A stretch of DNA of 64,000 bases from Epiperipatus broadwayi (GCA_028023455.1 JAQFVV010000043.1:3223483-3287482), one strand, 5' to 3'. Positions 32,862 to 45,466 are shown, numbered from the stretch's first letter. Made by a program: numbers and translations. The notes: a model not told the origin generated them from the letters alone.

Positions 32862-35183
32862 GCATTTGAACCTAGAAAAATTTATAAAGTAGGCAGATAC
32901 ATAAGTCAAAAAAAAATTTTTTTTTTTTTTATGGTTCCGGTCGTTAGCCCATGTCACTAGCTCAGTGGAATAGCAGAGATTTAATACTATAATACCTTAT
33001 CTAATTATAATTTCAATATTAAAAAATAAATAAACTAAGCCACTGCCAGTAATTAGCATACAAACATTTATTTATGCACATATATATAAGATTGAAAATT
33101 GTTTTAGTATCAGTTTACATTTTAACATTATTTTTAACTTTACTTTAGATTTTAAATTACATTTTAATTTCTATTATATTATAAGTTTACATTTTAATTA
33201 AGTTCGCACAGATGGGATTATAAAAGCTTGTTTTAATATGTTGCGTATAGATCGGTTACATAGATTACAATGGTCAAAAACATTTCAAAATCAACATAAA
33301 CGATCAAAATATAAAATCATTGATACCGACAATTGCAGAGGGAAATTTATAAGTAACCCAATAGTATTCACCATAAGATACTTGCATTGTCACCAATAAC
33401 TTAAAAGACATCCGAATAAATACATTTTAGATACTCACCAGTAAGGTATCATTATTTATCGAATGTCTATATATTTTGATCAAATATGAAATCCAAAACA
33501 TAATTAACCGATAACGAATCCATGCAAACGTCTATAAACAACTTAAATTTAATGCATTTTTGTTTAGTGTCGAGTATGAATAGACTACATAGATTTGCAT
33601 TTGAAAATAAACATTCTATCCCTATTTAACCTTAGGCTAAAATTCGTAGTCAAACTGGCATCAATCCATCTGATATATCGATGTATTCAATATAATACGA
33701 AATACGGCGGCACAAAAAGTTAAGAGAAGAAATTGCCTCTCTTCAGATAGGAATATTACATCTATCTGACAAGAAGGGCAATAAAACAAAAACTCCATAG
33801 AAAGGAACTGCGGTATCTGACTTATAATTCCTTCCATAGGCAAACGGAAGTGTGCGGCGTATGAAGCGATTCTGCCCATAGCGAATCCATATTACATCTA
33901 CTAATCACACCAATATATCCAATCCATTGACCCAATTCAACTACGAAACAAATAACCTAAGATTACCCTCCCCTAATATAACTTTACAAATCTATACAGC
34001 CATTCATGCCCGACTTAAGTTTAACATTTTTATAATTTAATTTATCGCACAACAAAAATCATAAATAAACTTAAAGAACAAAAAAAAAAAAATAAATGGA
34101 AATGATTTTACAAAAAAAAAAAAATACATCAAATAACATTTTAACTACTTTAGTCAGATAGGAAACTAATGCAATTATTTTAAATACGAAAAGTTTTTAA
34201 TTTAATGTTCATTAATTGTAAAGTTCTTACGGTTTTAAACAGTTCATCTTTATCTGTCGTTTGTAAGTTTGAACGGGAATTCCCATGCCGTCCTGAAGAT
34301 ATTGGTATCCATTTAGCCATTGCTTTATTTATTCATCTGGAGGTCTTTTAGTTTAGTGGGTCCTTAATGTAGAAAACGATAGTTCATTTCTCTTTCTTGC
34401 TAACGAGATTGAAGGGATTGAAGAGTGCGTCTTTTCAATCCCTTCTCCTTTACGCCGCACTAACACATATCTGTCACATCTCATAATAACCAATAACTAA
34501 CTAATTAATAATTTCCAAATTTTCCTTTTATACTAATTTTAAGGATCCAATGGACGTTACGTCATGATGGTGAAGACCCTTTCGTTGAGGTCCGATTTCC
34601 CGATGGATTTCTTTCATTTGCTAAAAGTTCCTATTGTTTTCCTATCTGACCGATGTTTTTACATTTAAATGCCCAAGGGCTTGTTTATCTTTAACTAATT
34701 AAAACAATCATTTCCATTTTCTGATTACTTAATGTGTTTTCCAAATTTAAAGATATATTTTTATCTCTAAATCTTTTTAAGTTTTTTTTTTTTTTTTTAA
34801 AATATCTTTCTATTTTTAATAAAGTTTTATTTTAATAATTTTTTTTTTTATCTGTGCGATTTATATATACGAGTTTAAGATGATATTTAATTTCAATTTT
34901 TAATTCTTAAAGAAAATTTTTAAATGCGAACTTTTTCTTTTTCTTTCATGATTAATAATAAAAAACAATGTAACGTCGTCTGTGCTCGTTACATATCAGT
35001 AAAGTTGCTTAAAAAAAAATGATCAAAAAAAAAAAAATTTTACTTAGGGTTAGTAATTACGGTACACGATTAATGAAGACATTTACAAAAACATCCGGTT
35101 AGTAATTTTACAAAAAGACTATATACAAAAAAAAAAACAAACAATGTTTACTATCATTTTCCTAAGGACCATTTACGTTTACA
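32862..35183 (-). mobile_element. 3' LTR of a non-autonomous LTR retrotransposon
   Basis: In minus orientation it starts TGTAAACG at 35183 directly after a purine tract and runs about 2.3 kb. It matches 35812-37950 almost base for base (a few percent differences and some homopolymer length changes). The last about 55 bp, expected to end ...GATTGTTACA, are replaced by other sequence near 32862, so this end is damaged or recombined. A 72-codon frame (33661-33879) sits inside. Confidence 0.7.
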
Positions 35184-35195
35184 CCTTCTCCCCCT
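35184..35195 (-). other. Polypurine tract of the LTR element
   Basis: Minus strand AGGGGGAGAAGG immediately before TGTAAACG. The standard primer for plus-strand synthesis in LTR elements, and it fixes the element's orientation. Confidence 0.65.
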
Positions 35196-35732
35196 GAGAA
35201 TTCTATTTTATCTATATTTTATTTATACACACGGCATGACAAGCAAATTATTTAAATTATTTAGGAAGGTTGCATTGAAGTAAATACGTTTTGAAAGATA
35301 ATGGGTTTATACGTGTATATTTGCAGCACACTTATAAATACCACCAACTTATTTATGACTGATTAAAATGCTTAAATAGGATTACACTGAAGTAAATTCC
35401 CAATGGTACTCTCCGTAAGGTACCACATTTACCATCATAAACTTGCATGGCTGTGCGTTCCTATACACATTAAAGCATAATTTATATTAACAACAAACAA
35501 AAAACTTAGCAATCGCAACCTTTTGACTTTCTTTTTAACGAAATACAGTTTAAAATTATTTATACTTTCTAGTGTTTAATATATGTGCTATTTCTTTCTG
35601 GCAGTGCTTTTAAAACATAATTCAAACTATGGCTTTATGATAAACAGATAAAAATATATTTATATTTCATAAAAAAAAATATTACGGGCATGATTCACTT
35701 TTAAAATTCTCAGGGCACTCGTGTTTATTAAA
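35196..35732 (-). other. Internal region of the LTR element, no gag/pol
   Basis: About 540 bp between primer-binding site and polypurine tract. No frame of useful length on either strand, so the element must have depended on proteins made elsewhere. Confidence 0.6.
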
Positions 35733-35757
35733 GATCGCCCCAAGTTGGTTCGCCAGT
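35733..35757 (-). other. Primer-binding-site-like sequence
   Basis: Minus strand reads ...GATTGTTACA (LTR end) then ACTGGCGAACCAACTTGGGG. The TGG two bases after the LTR is what is expected opposite a tRNA CCA end. I cannot name the tRNA. Confidence 0.6.
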
Positions 35758-37950
35758 TGTAACAATCTGGATGAAAGACTTACGTAAACTGCACTACAAG
35801 GCGCCATCTAGACATTTGAACCTAGAAAAATTTATAAAGTAGGCAGATACGTAAGTCAAAAAAAAATTTTTTTTTTTTGTGGTTCCGGTCGTTAGCCCAT
35901 ATCACTAGCTCAGTGGAATAGCAGAGATTTAATACTATAATACCTTATCTAATTATAATTTCAATATTAAAAAATAAATAAACTAAGCCACTGCCAGTAA
36001 TTAGCATACAAACATTTATTTATGCACATATATATATAAGATTGAAAATTGTTTTAGTATCAGTTTACATTTTAACATTTAACATTATTTTTAACTTTAC
36101 TTTAGATTTTAAATTACATTTTAATTTCTATTATATTATAAGTTTACATTTTAATTAAGTTCGCACAGATGGGATTATAAAAGCTTGTTTTAATATGTTG
36201 CGTATAGATCGGTTACATAGATTACAATGGTCAAAAACATTTCAAAATCAACATAAACGATCAAAATATAAAATCATTGATACCGACAATTGCAGAGGGA
36301 AATTTATAAGTAACCCAATAGTATTCACCATAAGATACTTGCATTGTCACCAATAACTTAAAAGACATCCGAATAAATACATTTTAGATACTCACCAGTA
36401 AGGTATCATTATTTATCGAATGTCTATATATTTTGATCAAATATGAAATCCAAAACATAATTAACCAATAATAAATCCATGCAAACGTCTATAAACAACT
36501 TAAATTTAATGCATTTTTGTTTAGGGTCGAGTATGAATAGACTACATAGATTTGCATTTGAAAATAAACATTCTATCCCTATTTAACCTTAGGCTAAAAT
36601 TCGTAGTCAAACTGGCATCAATCCATCTGATATATCGATGTATTCAATATAATACGAAATACGGCAGCACAAAAAGTTAAGAGAAGAAATTGCCTCTCTT
36701 CAGATAGGAATATTACATCTATCTGACAAGAAGGGCGATAAAACAAAAACTCCATAGAAAGGAACTGCGGTATCCGACTTATAATTCCTTCCATAGGCAA
36801 ATGGAAGTGTGCGGCGTATGAAGCGATTCTGCCCATAGCGATTCCATATTACATCTACTAATCACACCAATATATCCAATCCATTGACCCAATTCAACTA
36901 CAAAACAAATAACCTAAGATTACCCTCCCCTAATATAACTTTACAAATCTATACAGCCATTCATGCCTGACTCAAGTTTAACATTTTTATAATTTAATTT
37001 ATCGCACAACAAAAATCATAAATAAACTTAAAAAACAAACAAAAAAATAAAATAAATGGAAATGATTTAAAAAAAAAAAAAAACATCAAATAACATTTTA
37101 TCTACTTTAGTCAGATAGGAAACCAATGCAATTATTTTAAATACGAAAAGTTTTTAATTTAATGTTCATTAATTGTAAAGTTCTTACGGTTTTTAAACAG
37201 TTCATCTTTATCAGTCGTTTGTAGGTTTGAACGGGAATTCCCACACCGTCCTGAAGATATTGGTATCCATTTAGCCGTTGCTTTATTTATTCATCTGGAG
37301 CTCTTTTAGTTTAGTGGGTCCTTAATGTAGAAAATGATAGTTCATTTCTCTTTCTTGCTAATGAGATTGAAGGGATTGAAGAGTGCATCTTTTCAATCCC
37401 TTCTTCTTTACGCCGCACTAACACATATCTGTCACATCTCATAATAACCAATAACTAACTAATTAATAATTTCCAAATTTTCCTTTTATACTAATTTTAA
37501 GGATCCAATGGACGTTACATCATGATGGTGAAGACCCTTTCGTTGAGGTTCGATTTCCCGATGGATTTCTTTCATTTGCTAAAAGTTCCTATTGTTTTCC
37601 TATCTGACCGATGTTTTTACATTTAAATGCCCACGGGCTTGTTTATCTTTAACTAATTAAAACAATCATTTCCATTTTCTGATTACTTAATGTGTTTTCC
37701 AAATTTAAAGATACATTTTTATCTCTAAATCTTTTTAAGTTTTTTTTTTTTTTTTAAAATATCTTTCTATTTTTAATAAAGTTTTATTTTAATAATTTTT
37801 TTTTTATCTGTGCGATTTATATATACGAGTTTAAGATGATATTTAATTTCAATTTTTAATTCTTAAAGAAAATTTTTAAATGCGAACTTTTTCTTTTTCT
37901 TTCATGATTAATAATAAAAAACAATGTAACGTCGCCTGTGCTCGTTACAA
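35758..37950 (-). mobile_element. 5' LTR of the same element, truncated
   Basis: In minus orientation it ends ...CAGATTGTTACA at 35758. The first about 190 bp (present at 34996-35183 in the other LTR) are missing: similarity stops at gtgctcgttaca near 37950, where a family D element begins. The 72-codon frame recurs at 36618-36836 with amino-acid changes, as expected of drifting non-coding DNA. Confidence 0.7.
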
Positions 37951-38205
37951 TATATATAATCAGTGCTCAGTTTATACTAAAATAGAAAATCTTCATATTT
38001 TAATGGACAGGCTTCAATCCACTCTATCCTCCAACTCTTTAGCCATCCATACCATTGAAAATCTGATGATGGAAAACACCAAATCCCATACTGATGCCAA
38101 TATTATTGCAATATTGACACCAAGTCATTCTGACCCCTCATGTATAGGATCTTATCTATTTAAATACATAGAAGAGGGATGGGCAGGATGCAGGGTTAAT
38201 GTGTA
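37951..38205 (-). mobile_element. Family D fragment without ribozyme, D-3
   Basis: atcagtgctcagtttatact, tcttcatattttaatggaca, ggcttcaatccactctatcc, ttgaaaatctgatgatgga: the part that lies upstream of the ribozyme in minus orientation. It abuts the LTR break. A frame of 108 codons spanning this junction is accidental. Confidence 0.65.
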
Positions 38206-38407
38206 AATATTTGAAATACAGCACTCTATATATACCTGGAGCCTAATTGTAAATATAGGAATTTGAACTCAGACTTAACACTAAAAGAGAAAATAAAACT
38301 AAAGTAAGTACAGACACAGATGTGCACAAGTTATGGCTATTTAGACTTGTAAAACCATTATAAATTTTGTTTAGAAATATCTGATAAGAGTTATAATTAT
38401 AAATATT

Positions 38408-38570
38408 TTCATTTACTTATGGAATATATAGGGTATATGAGCACAGACTTTCACACAACCCACCCCTCTCCACTCTATCTAATAACACTGATACACTTAA
38501 ACAGATATATGTCGAAAAGATATAAACAAGCCTTTCCCATAAAAGTGTTACACACATATACATATATATA
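38408..38570 (-). mobile_element. Family D fragment, D-4
   Basis: gggtatatgagcacagactt, ccactctatctaataacact, atatgtcgaaaagatat, then lost just before the ribozyme; followed by an AT microsatellite. Confidence 0.6.
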
Positions 38571-38619
38571 TATATATATATTTTACAAAGGATATAGTGA
38601 TACATTGTACAGGCTTAAA

Positions 38620-39010
38620 CCTGCATTTATATATGTAATATATGCAGCATTTAAACTCAGACTTTCACAAGACCTACTACTTGCAGTGCCATCTCATATT
38701 GCTGACCCACCTGATCACACACATGTTGAAAAGATAAATAATCACCAATATACGTATTTCGTGCTAAACAAGCAATCATCAGTTGGTCTAGATTACTATC
38801 TCCACACATATATACAATCAATGCTCAGCTTTATATTAAGATAGCCAATCTTCATATTTTAATGGACAGGCTTCAAACTACTCCAACCCACAACTCTTCA
38901 GCCTTCCATTTCATTGAAAATCTGATGATGGAACGTTTAAAGCCCATGTTAGTGCCAAGGTTGTCATTCTACTCATGTTGACGTATTAGTTATTCTGACC
39001 CCTCATGTAC
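38620..39010 (-). mobile_element. Family D hammerhead/tRNA-like element, copy D-5, best preserved
   Basis: In minus orientation: leader (tgtccattaaaatatgaaga, ggctatcttaatataaagct), the intact ribozyme at 38733-38800, a link of about 15-20 bases, then the tRNA-like part (ggtgggtcagcaatatgaga, and a worn B-box region). Non-coding; a 141-codon frame on the other strand is fortuitous. Confidence 0.75.
38733..38800 (-). ncRNA. Hammerhead ribozyme, type I, all core bases intact (family D-5)
   Basis: 68 nt. CTGATGA (38782-38776), stem II UGCU/AGCA around UGUUU (first pair U-C mismatched), GAAA (38760-38757), stem III AUAC/GUAU with no loop, cleavage base A (38749). Stem I is long: UUGGU/ACCAA, a UAG bulge, GAUUA/UAAUC, a small internal loop, UAUC/GAUA. 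That is 14 stem I pairs plus a complete core. Cleavage is predicted between 38749 and 38748. The best single example of the family. Confidence 0.85.
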
Positions 39011-39493
39011 AGGAGAATACAATGTATTAATTTATATAAATAGTGTTATTTCCATCCCTCACATATATATGCATAATTGGACTTAACCAGGCAAACAATC
39101 AATTATAATTTAAAAGTGCAGACTAAATCACACCATCTAGTAATAACACTTAGATGTAACTCAACTATAAATTAAAAGTGGAAACACTTTTAGCCTATTC
39201 TAATCTCCAGATAATATAAGAATCATAATCAGCCCAAGTTGCCATTTTAATTGTGTATTTGCCTGGTTAAATCATTAATGAGCACACATGAAAATTCCCA
39301 CTATACTTTCAATATTTACATTTATAAAGTGATGAAGTGTGTGGACAAGTTCTATAAAGCATTGTACAATAACAAAGAGCAAAAAACCCAAGAATTCTTT
39401 ACAGTTATTATATATTTTGCATTGTTAAGCATTCTAAAAGAAGAATTGAGATCTATGAAAGGGAAATTTATAAAATACTTTACTAAGATTAAA

Positions 39494-39590
39494 ATAGGCA
39501 AAACTCATTATACGTATTGCCACACGCAGCAAGCTAGAGTAATCAATGGATGCCAGAAGGCTTGTGCATAAAATTCCCATCTAGTGCCTA
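39494..39590 (-). mobile_element. Family A fragment, A-9
   Basis: aggcaaaactcattatacgt, gccagaaggcttgtgcataa, then tagtgcctactcat; stops just before the ribozyme. Confidence 0.65.
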
Positions 39591-39599
39591 CTCATTACA

Positions 39600-41620
39600 A
39601 ATTTTCTACAGAAAACTCTGGATTCAATCTCATTAAAAGAAAATTCTGAATTTAAAATAATTTATACTTAGTAATAAAGAAGGTTATAAAATAACTAAAT
39701 AAGAAATGGATTTTAAATTATGAAAGATTGACTATGTGTGCATTTTTACTTAAACTAAAGTTTGAAGCATCAAAGTAGGACTATATGGTCAAATTCTGAA
39801 AAATATTTTCCAAAATAAAAATGATTGTGACTCAAAAAATATCAACATTGTCAAAGATATGTTAAAAGTTGATTCCACGTCTCTTAACATTTTTCACATC
39901 TGTTTTATGAGAAATTATTTGTAGATTAAAATATTAAGAAAAGTAAATAAAAATAAATAAAAATTACGTAAGTCACTGAAAATTTTCAGATAATACAATA
40001 GATTATTTCATGTCTCCAAAAACTTTCATGGATTAAAATGAAAAGCAAAAGGAGTAAAATTAAATTATTTTTCCAAATGGTGTAGATGTTTACACAGACA
40101 ATACTTCAGATTTTTCAGAAAAAATTATATGAGCTATCAAATGAAAGCAAAACAAACAAAAAAAAGTTAATGCTAAAAAGATTAGTAATTTTCAAAGAAT
40201 AATTGCTGTGTCCCGTGAGCAGCAGGTAAATAATTGATAAAGGCTTGAATGGAGATGGTAAGCTAATAGTTTAATTTAAATAGCATATGAGCATATTTAC
40301 ATATATGCCATCTATTTAAGGTTTATTAAAATAATAAAAGATCATGGTGTCTTGCCCATAATAAACTCTAGTCCTGCTTTTGGACTTTCAGAGGCAGGAG
40401 TCTCTAACTTACACTAATACCAGAACATATAGTCCAGGTTTTAGAGATTTATATATCCCTCAAAACTTCTGAGTTTTCACATACCTTACCATATATGGTA
40501 TTTTGTGCAGTTCTCTGACCTTATAAGCCCAGCTATGCAATTCTATGACCTAACAATGTTGCTACACATTGATAGTTACATTGCTACATATTTATGTTAC
40601 AGTTATTTATATATAATTATTTACACACAAACATTATACATAATTATTGTACAACGTTATTATTTTAATTCTACACAATTATTATACATTTATTGTTGCA
40701 CATATATATATATTCCTTGCTTGACCTTGAACACTACAATAATCAAAAAAGAAGAAAATAAAGGATGATAGTACTGAATTCCAAAAGTTAAAGATAAATA
40801 CTTTGATCAAATTATTCATATAGATGAAAAACTAATAGATTTAATTAATCAAAGAATAAAATTCAAATGGTGGGCTTATGATAAAAATAACGTTCAAAAA
40901 TAAGTCTAGTACTTAAAATATTGTGTTTCAGCAATGCTCACTAATGGATTTATGAATTATACAATAAAGAATAATACAGAGACTGAAAACTATACAGAAA
41001 AATATGGAATGACATATGTTAATAGTGAAAACAAATAGATGGTAATAGAACAAATAAAGATATTACTGTTATCATTAAAAGAATTTTAAAAGCTAAAATG
41101 AAACTAGGTTATTCATGTCCTAAAAATTATAAAATGGGCTTCAAGATATTTTAAGATGCAGAAAGAAAAGTTAGGAGAAATGTATGATGCAATCAATATT
41201 TACACGCATGATCTGAACAGAAGCTATGGATGAAAATACTAGAATAAACTTTGATCTTCAGCATGATACTAATAATATTAAAAGTGAATTTTTCGAATAA
41301 TTTATAATAAAATATTACTTTTAATAGACATTTTATTATTTTTTAATTTTAAAAAGTCGAATTGTTTATTGTTTGGGAGTTAAAAAAAAAAAGTTTGAAT
41401 TCCGAAAGTGACATCATACAGTGAATCAATTATTTACGTGATTCTTTGTAAAAAGATATTTACTTTTTAAAAAATAAATATTTAATTTTTAGATTAATCT
41501 ATCATTGGTAAGAAAGAAAATTAATATTTAAAAAATCAAATTTGATTTTCAATTTAGTTTTTAAATCCAAACATAGTTTGAAGATTTTGTTTTGATTTAA
41601 AATTGAAATTAAGTTTGATA
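39600..41620. other. No gene seen
   Basis: AT-rich stretch; an 87-codon frame at 40505-40768 consists of low-complexity Tyr/Ile/Thr-rich text from TA-rich DNA. No known repeat family recognised. Confidence 0.45.
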
Positions 41621-41690
41621 AAGATTTAGTATAGAGTGTCAGACTGCGGTATGTAAGGTTATGGGTTCAATCTCAGTTCTGGTATTTCCA
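41621..41690 (+). repeat. tRNA-like relic
   Basis: gttatgggttcaatctcag looks like a B box with half of a T arm, after agtgtcagactgcggtatgt resembling an anticodon arm. No acceptor stem. Confidence 0.35.
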
Positions 41691-42734
41691 TCACTCGAAC
41701 TTAATATAAACTGCCACACAATAAAGCAAATCAATTGTTTATTTATCATAGTTTGAAGATTTTATTAATTCAAATATGAGATCAATCTTAGAATACAAAT
41801 ACTACATCATCATCAAAAAAAAAAAAACTATGGAGGATTATATAATAATGATTTAGGCTTTTTATTTTCATGCTATGAATGAAAATTGTTACAGAATAAA
41901 ATTAATATTATTTTTTTAAAATTAACAATTTTCATTACATATAAATAATATAAATTATTTACAACTTTAATCGAATGGCAAACTCATTTCAAAATCCACT
42001 AGTCACAGCTCAGTCTATCACTTTGGGGTTTCAAACTTCACATGAAGTTTCACATAAATACCTGAGCAATGAAATAAATCATTCAATTATGATGATGATG
42101 AAGTTTGTTATCTTCATCTGATTATCATGAGAACTTTTTATTTTTTACATTACTATGGATACTCATTACTGAGAATAGTGACACCCGATGTTTATCTTGA
42201 TCCAGTTGTCCTGCAGATATTACTAAATAGGTTGTATCGAATAATTATTTCCCAGGAAATAATTTAGTAGTATCAAAATTAAATACAAATCAATTTCCAA
42301 TAACTCTTCTAACAGTAGTGGATCATCATGATTATGTAATCAAGAACTTTTCTAATCCTAGTTATAGAAATAGATATTTTTATAACTCATTTTCGCTTGA
42401 CAAAAATTATGATAATGATTTTGATTCTTTTTCAGACTCAACTTTTATCACATAAAAAAAATCTGTTTTGACATTTCCTTTACCTCATTCAAAATAACAT
42501 GGAAAGCATTCGATTTTTTCAAAATATTTTTTATGAGGAAAATATATAATAAATCTCTTCCTGTTAATATATCTTCTCCAAAGCCTATTAAATCTATAAT
42601 ATATAAATTTTGGCTGACATTTTCAAATTTATTTCAATTTTAAATATTCCAATTTGTGGATCATACTCCCATATCTTTCAATTTTAAAACATCATATAAT
42701 CACCATTTCCTATGCTTACAAAACTATTAATACA

Positions 42735-42905
42735 ATAATGTGATGTGATGTATTGTAGCGTCTCCTTAAACGAAGTCAAAAATCTCTCAGCAATAATTAT
42801 GCCCAGAGAAACCTGTTAGCCACTTTATTTTCTATTCCCCAGTCTAAGTTTTCCCATATTCTGCTCCATCCCATTTCCACAACATAATCTTTGTCAACTC
42901 TATGG
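42735..42905 (+). mobile_element. LINE-derived fragment, same as 55169-55345
   Basis: About 170 bp nearly identical to the end of the L1/Tx1-like frame: ccttaaacgaagtcaa, tgcccagagaaacctgttag, ctccatcccatttccacaa, ctatggcttttatatct. A non-contiguous piece of the same family. Confidence 0.75.
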
Positions 42906-42948
42906 CTTTTATATCTTCATACAATAGTACTACCTAATGCAAGTCTTA

Positions 42949-43260
42949 AACATTTATTTTTAGCGTTGTTTCTAATTGTAATAAATTTAATCAGCCATTT
43001 AAGCTATTGTGCGCTTAATTTCATTGGCGTCGTTCATTCAGATATCGTAAACAGTGGTTTAAAGTGAGTAGTCTATCCTCACACTTTCACTTACAGTACT
43101 TAAGATTTGCCCATATATAAGCATTTGGGTTGGATTGAATAAGTGGATTCATTTTATTATTTCCTAAATACTATATCTTGGGTTGTAAGCAGAAGTACTC
43201 ATTTATTATTTAACACTCGTGAAAAAGCGCACAATAACTTAAATAGCTGATTAAATTTAT
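42949..43260. mobile_element. MITE-like insertion inside A-10
   Basis: Inverted repeats ataaatttaatcagccattt...agctattgtgcgc and gcgcacaataactta...gctgattaaatttat at its ends, and the exact 11-bp duplication tgcaagtctta at 42938-42948 and 43261-43271. No frame. Confidence 0.75.
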
Positions 43261-43280
43261 TGCAAGTCTTAGTAAACAAT

Positions 43281-43343
43281 GGTCTAAGGCTCCTCCAAAT
43301 GAAAACCACAAAGTAAAACTAATCTGGGGATATTGGATGAGTA
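43281..43343 (+). ncRNA. Decayed hammerhead motif (A-10)
   Basis: CAAATGA for CTGATGA, AAAA for GAAA, CTAATC for CTAGTC. Stem I (tctaagg ... ttggatg) is still visible. Inactive. Confidence 0.5.
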
Positions 43344-43919
43344 GGCACTAGATAAGGATTTTATCACAACCTTTCTTGCATCTATTGTTTACCAAGGCTT
43401 GCATTAGGTGTCACTATTGTGTGGAGCATTTGCTATTATTTATACGTTCAATGCTTAGAATTTAATAATAACATCCATAATAATGTTAACCATAGAAAAA
43501 ATCATTTTGGGTACATTTTTTTATCTTCTAGTATGAAGATATCATACCCCATACTTCAGTGATAAAAAAGATAAACATATCTGCTACTGTTCACAATTCT
43601 AATTTTTCTGGATTCGCTGTTGACATTTATTCTAATATCAATGCAAAAAATAATAGGTATTTTTTTCTAATAAACAAATGAATTTTACTTCATATGATGT
43701 AAACATGTTTTTGAAAATAATAAGAGAACCAATATTGCTTGTCACAAATTTAATATGAATAATAGTACATATTTTTGCTTTTATATTTCTATTCCTATAT
43801 ATAAACATATATCTCTTTTTTTACATTATATTTTTGTTTATGGTTGGTTTTCTCTTTACCTCACCCCTTCATCTTTTTTTCTTTTATTTGCTTTATTTTA
43901 TTTTTATTATCTTTCTGAA

Positions 43920-44058
43920 TAACATGGCAGGCATTTCTCATTATTATACAAATGTTAGAGGGATACAAAATAAACGTTCCCAGATTAAGCAATTCTTTGA
44001 AATAGATCACCAATTTCCTGATTATTCTTTACGTGATAGTAGATTTAGAATTTTATAA
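43920..44058 (+). pseudogene. LINE endonuclease N-terminal fragment
   Basis: NMAGISHYYTNVRGIQNK then RSQIKQFFE ... FPDYSLRD: the opening strand of an AP-endonuclease domain in many non-LTR elements (Y-x-NVRG-I-x-NK, then PD). Frame lost after about 45 codons. Confidence 0.5.
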
Positions 44059-44532
44059 ACTCATAGAATTATGGAAAATGTTACCCAAGGAGCAGTATTA
44101 TTATTCATAATATTGTTGTTTTTTTAATAAAGATTTTCATTTTACTTCTCTTTGTGAATGTGTGAAATTATCTAAAATCACAATCTTCAATTTATGTTAG
44201 GTAATATATATCTTAAACCTACCTACTCATTCTTAAAGCTGAATTATTTTCTGATCTCACTTGAAAATTTTTTGATTGAACTAAAATAATATAATTATTA
44301 TCAGTGATCTAAATATTTTAGGTCCATTTTAGGTTAGAACTGCTTCTTCTATTTTTTTCTCCTAATGCTTCTAGAATGTGATGGTTTTGCAATTTTCCTG
44401 GTCTTAAAAATATAATTCTTTTGTTAATGTTTATTAATGTACAAGGTCGTAAGCAATTTACTCATAGTTAATAATTTCCATCTCATCTCTGTGACTTTTC
44501 CTATTGATGTTCACCATCCACTTAATAAGTTA

Positions 44533-44600
44533 TGGATCAGAGAAACTGGACTGAACTTGGAAAGACCATGCAGTGGTTTAATAATGCTTGAATATGATGA
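44533..44600 (+). mobile_element. RTE-like LINE extreme 3' fragment
   Basis: ggatcagagaaactggactg and gaacttggaaagaccatgca translate as DQRNWTELGKTMQWF, matching the DRRRWIELGETF-QQW end of the RTE-like family, then a worn GATGA tail. Confidence 0.5.
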
Positions 44601-44984
44601 CAATGTTAAAAACTGATTTACTTTCAAGTACAATAATTACGTTAAGTATAACATGTATTTTTTAAAAGTCAGTTTTTTTAAAGTAGGCACTTGCTTAGTT
44701 ATATTAAAGTATTTGGAGAGTTTTGGCAGCGGTCACTTTTACACTTTATCTTGTTGTGTAGTTTTCTTTTATACGACTGAAACTGCCACCGTTTAAAACA
44801 CTTATAAAAATTTTCCATTCATTTTTTATACTGAAATTGTCAATTAATATTCACACACTTAATTATATTTATATATTAATAAAAAATAATCCCAATGCAT
44901 AACACTAGATGAAATTAAGCATCAAATATTAAATCACTCTCCAAACGTTAATTTAATACACCGTACAGGCCTACACACACCTGC

Positions 44985-45120
44985 ACATATATAATGTAAT
45001 ATATAGGGGATTCGAGCTCGGACTTTCACATGATCCTCAACTCTTCATGCCATCTCATATTGCTGACCCACCTGATCACACACATGTTGAAAAGATAATT
45101 AATCATCAAATTTCAACTAC
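44985..45120 (-). mobile_element. Family D fragment, D-6, tRNA-like part
   Basis: Minus strand: ggtgggtcagcaatatgaga then a variable arm-like stretch and the B box gagctcgaatcccc. The break comes at the outer edge of ribozyme stem I. Confidence 0.6.
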
Positions 45121-45360
45121 GCCTGTGAATACATATATATATAAGTCCTACTGTCAAATTGTTTGATAGTTGGATTTTTGTAAATGTATTGACAGAAGGC
45201 GTCACTGAAATTTACTATGTTTGGAGAATTATTTGATATTTTAATAAACATATACTTTATCTCTGCAATTCGATTGTCTCGACTTTTAACTTGAATTCAG
45301 CTTGAAAAGTGATTAGAAATTATTAAGAAAGTTGATTATTTATATTTACTTTTAGATAAG

Positions 45361-45466
45361 TTTTTTTTTTTCGTGTGCCATAGCATCATCCGGGAAGCGA
45401 ACCCTCTAACGCGGGACAACTGCTTGTAAGGCGGCTGTGCTGACCTCTCGACCACCAATGCTTGAC
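45361..45466 (-). mobile_element. tRNA-derived SINE (family S) with 14-bp target duplication
   Basis: Inverse complement of the family S head with poly-T at its 3' end. Flanked by tacttttagataag at 45347-45360 and 45467-45480, exact. Confidence 0.9.

Larger units (their letters stand above)
42687..43437 (+). mobile_element. Family A element split by nested insertions, A-10
   Basis: Starts aaacatcatataatcaccat and ends ...ggtgtcactattgtgtggag. Two pieces of foreign DNA lie inside (42735-42905 and 42949-43260). The decayed ribozyme follows at 43281-43343. Confidence 0.65.

Noticed and set aside
33661-36836. 72-codon frame present in both LTRs
   Set aside because: Copies differ by amino-acid-changing substitutions over a short length; no motif; part of LTR sequence.
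37880-38844. 108- and 141-codon frames
   Set aside because: They run across the LTR/family D junction and family D repeats; no conservation between copies.
44700-44800. Inverted gttttggcagcggt / actgccaccgtttaaaac pair as a transposon end
   Set aside because: Short imperfect match, no duplication and no second copy in the window.
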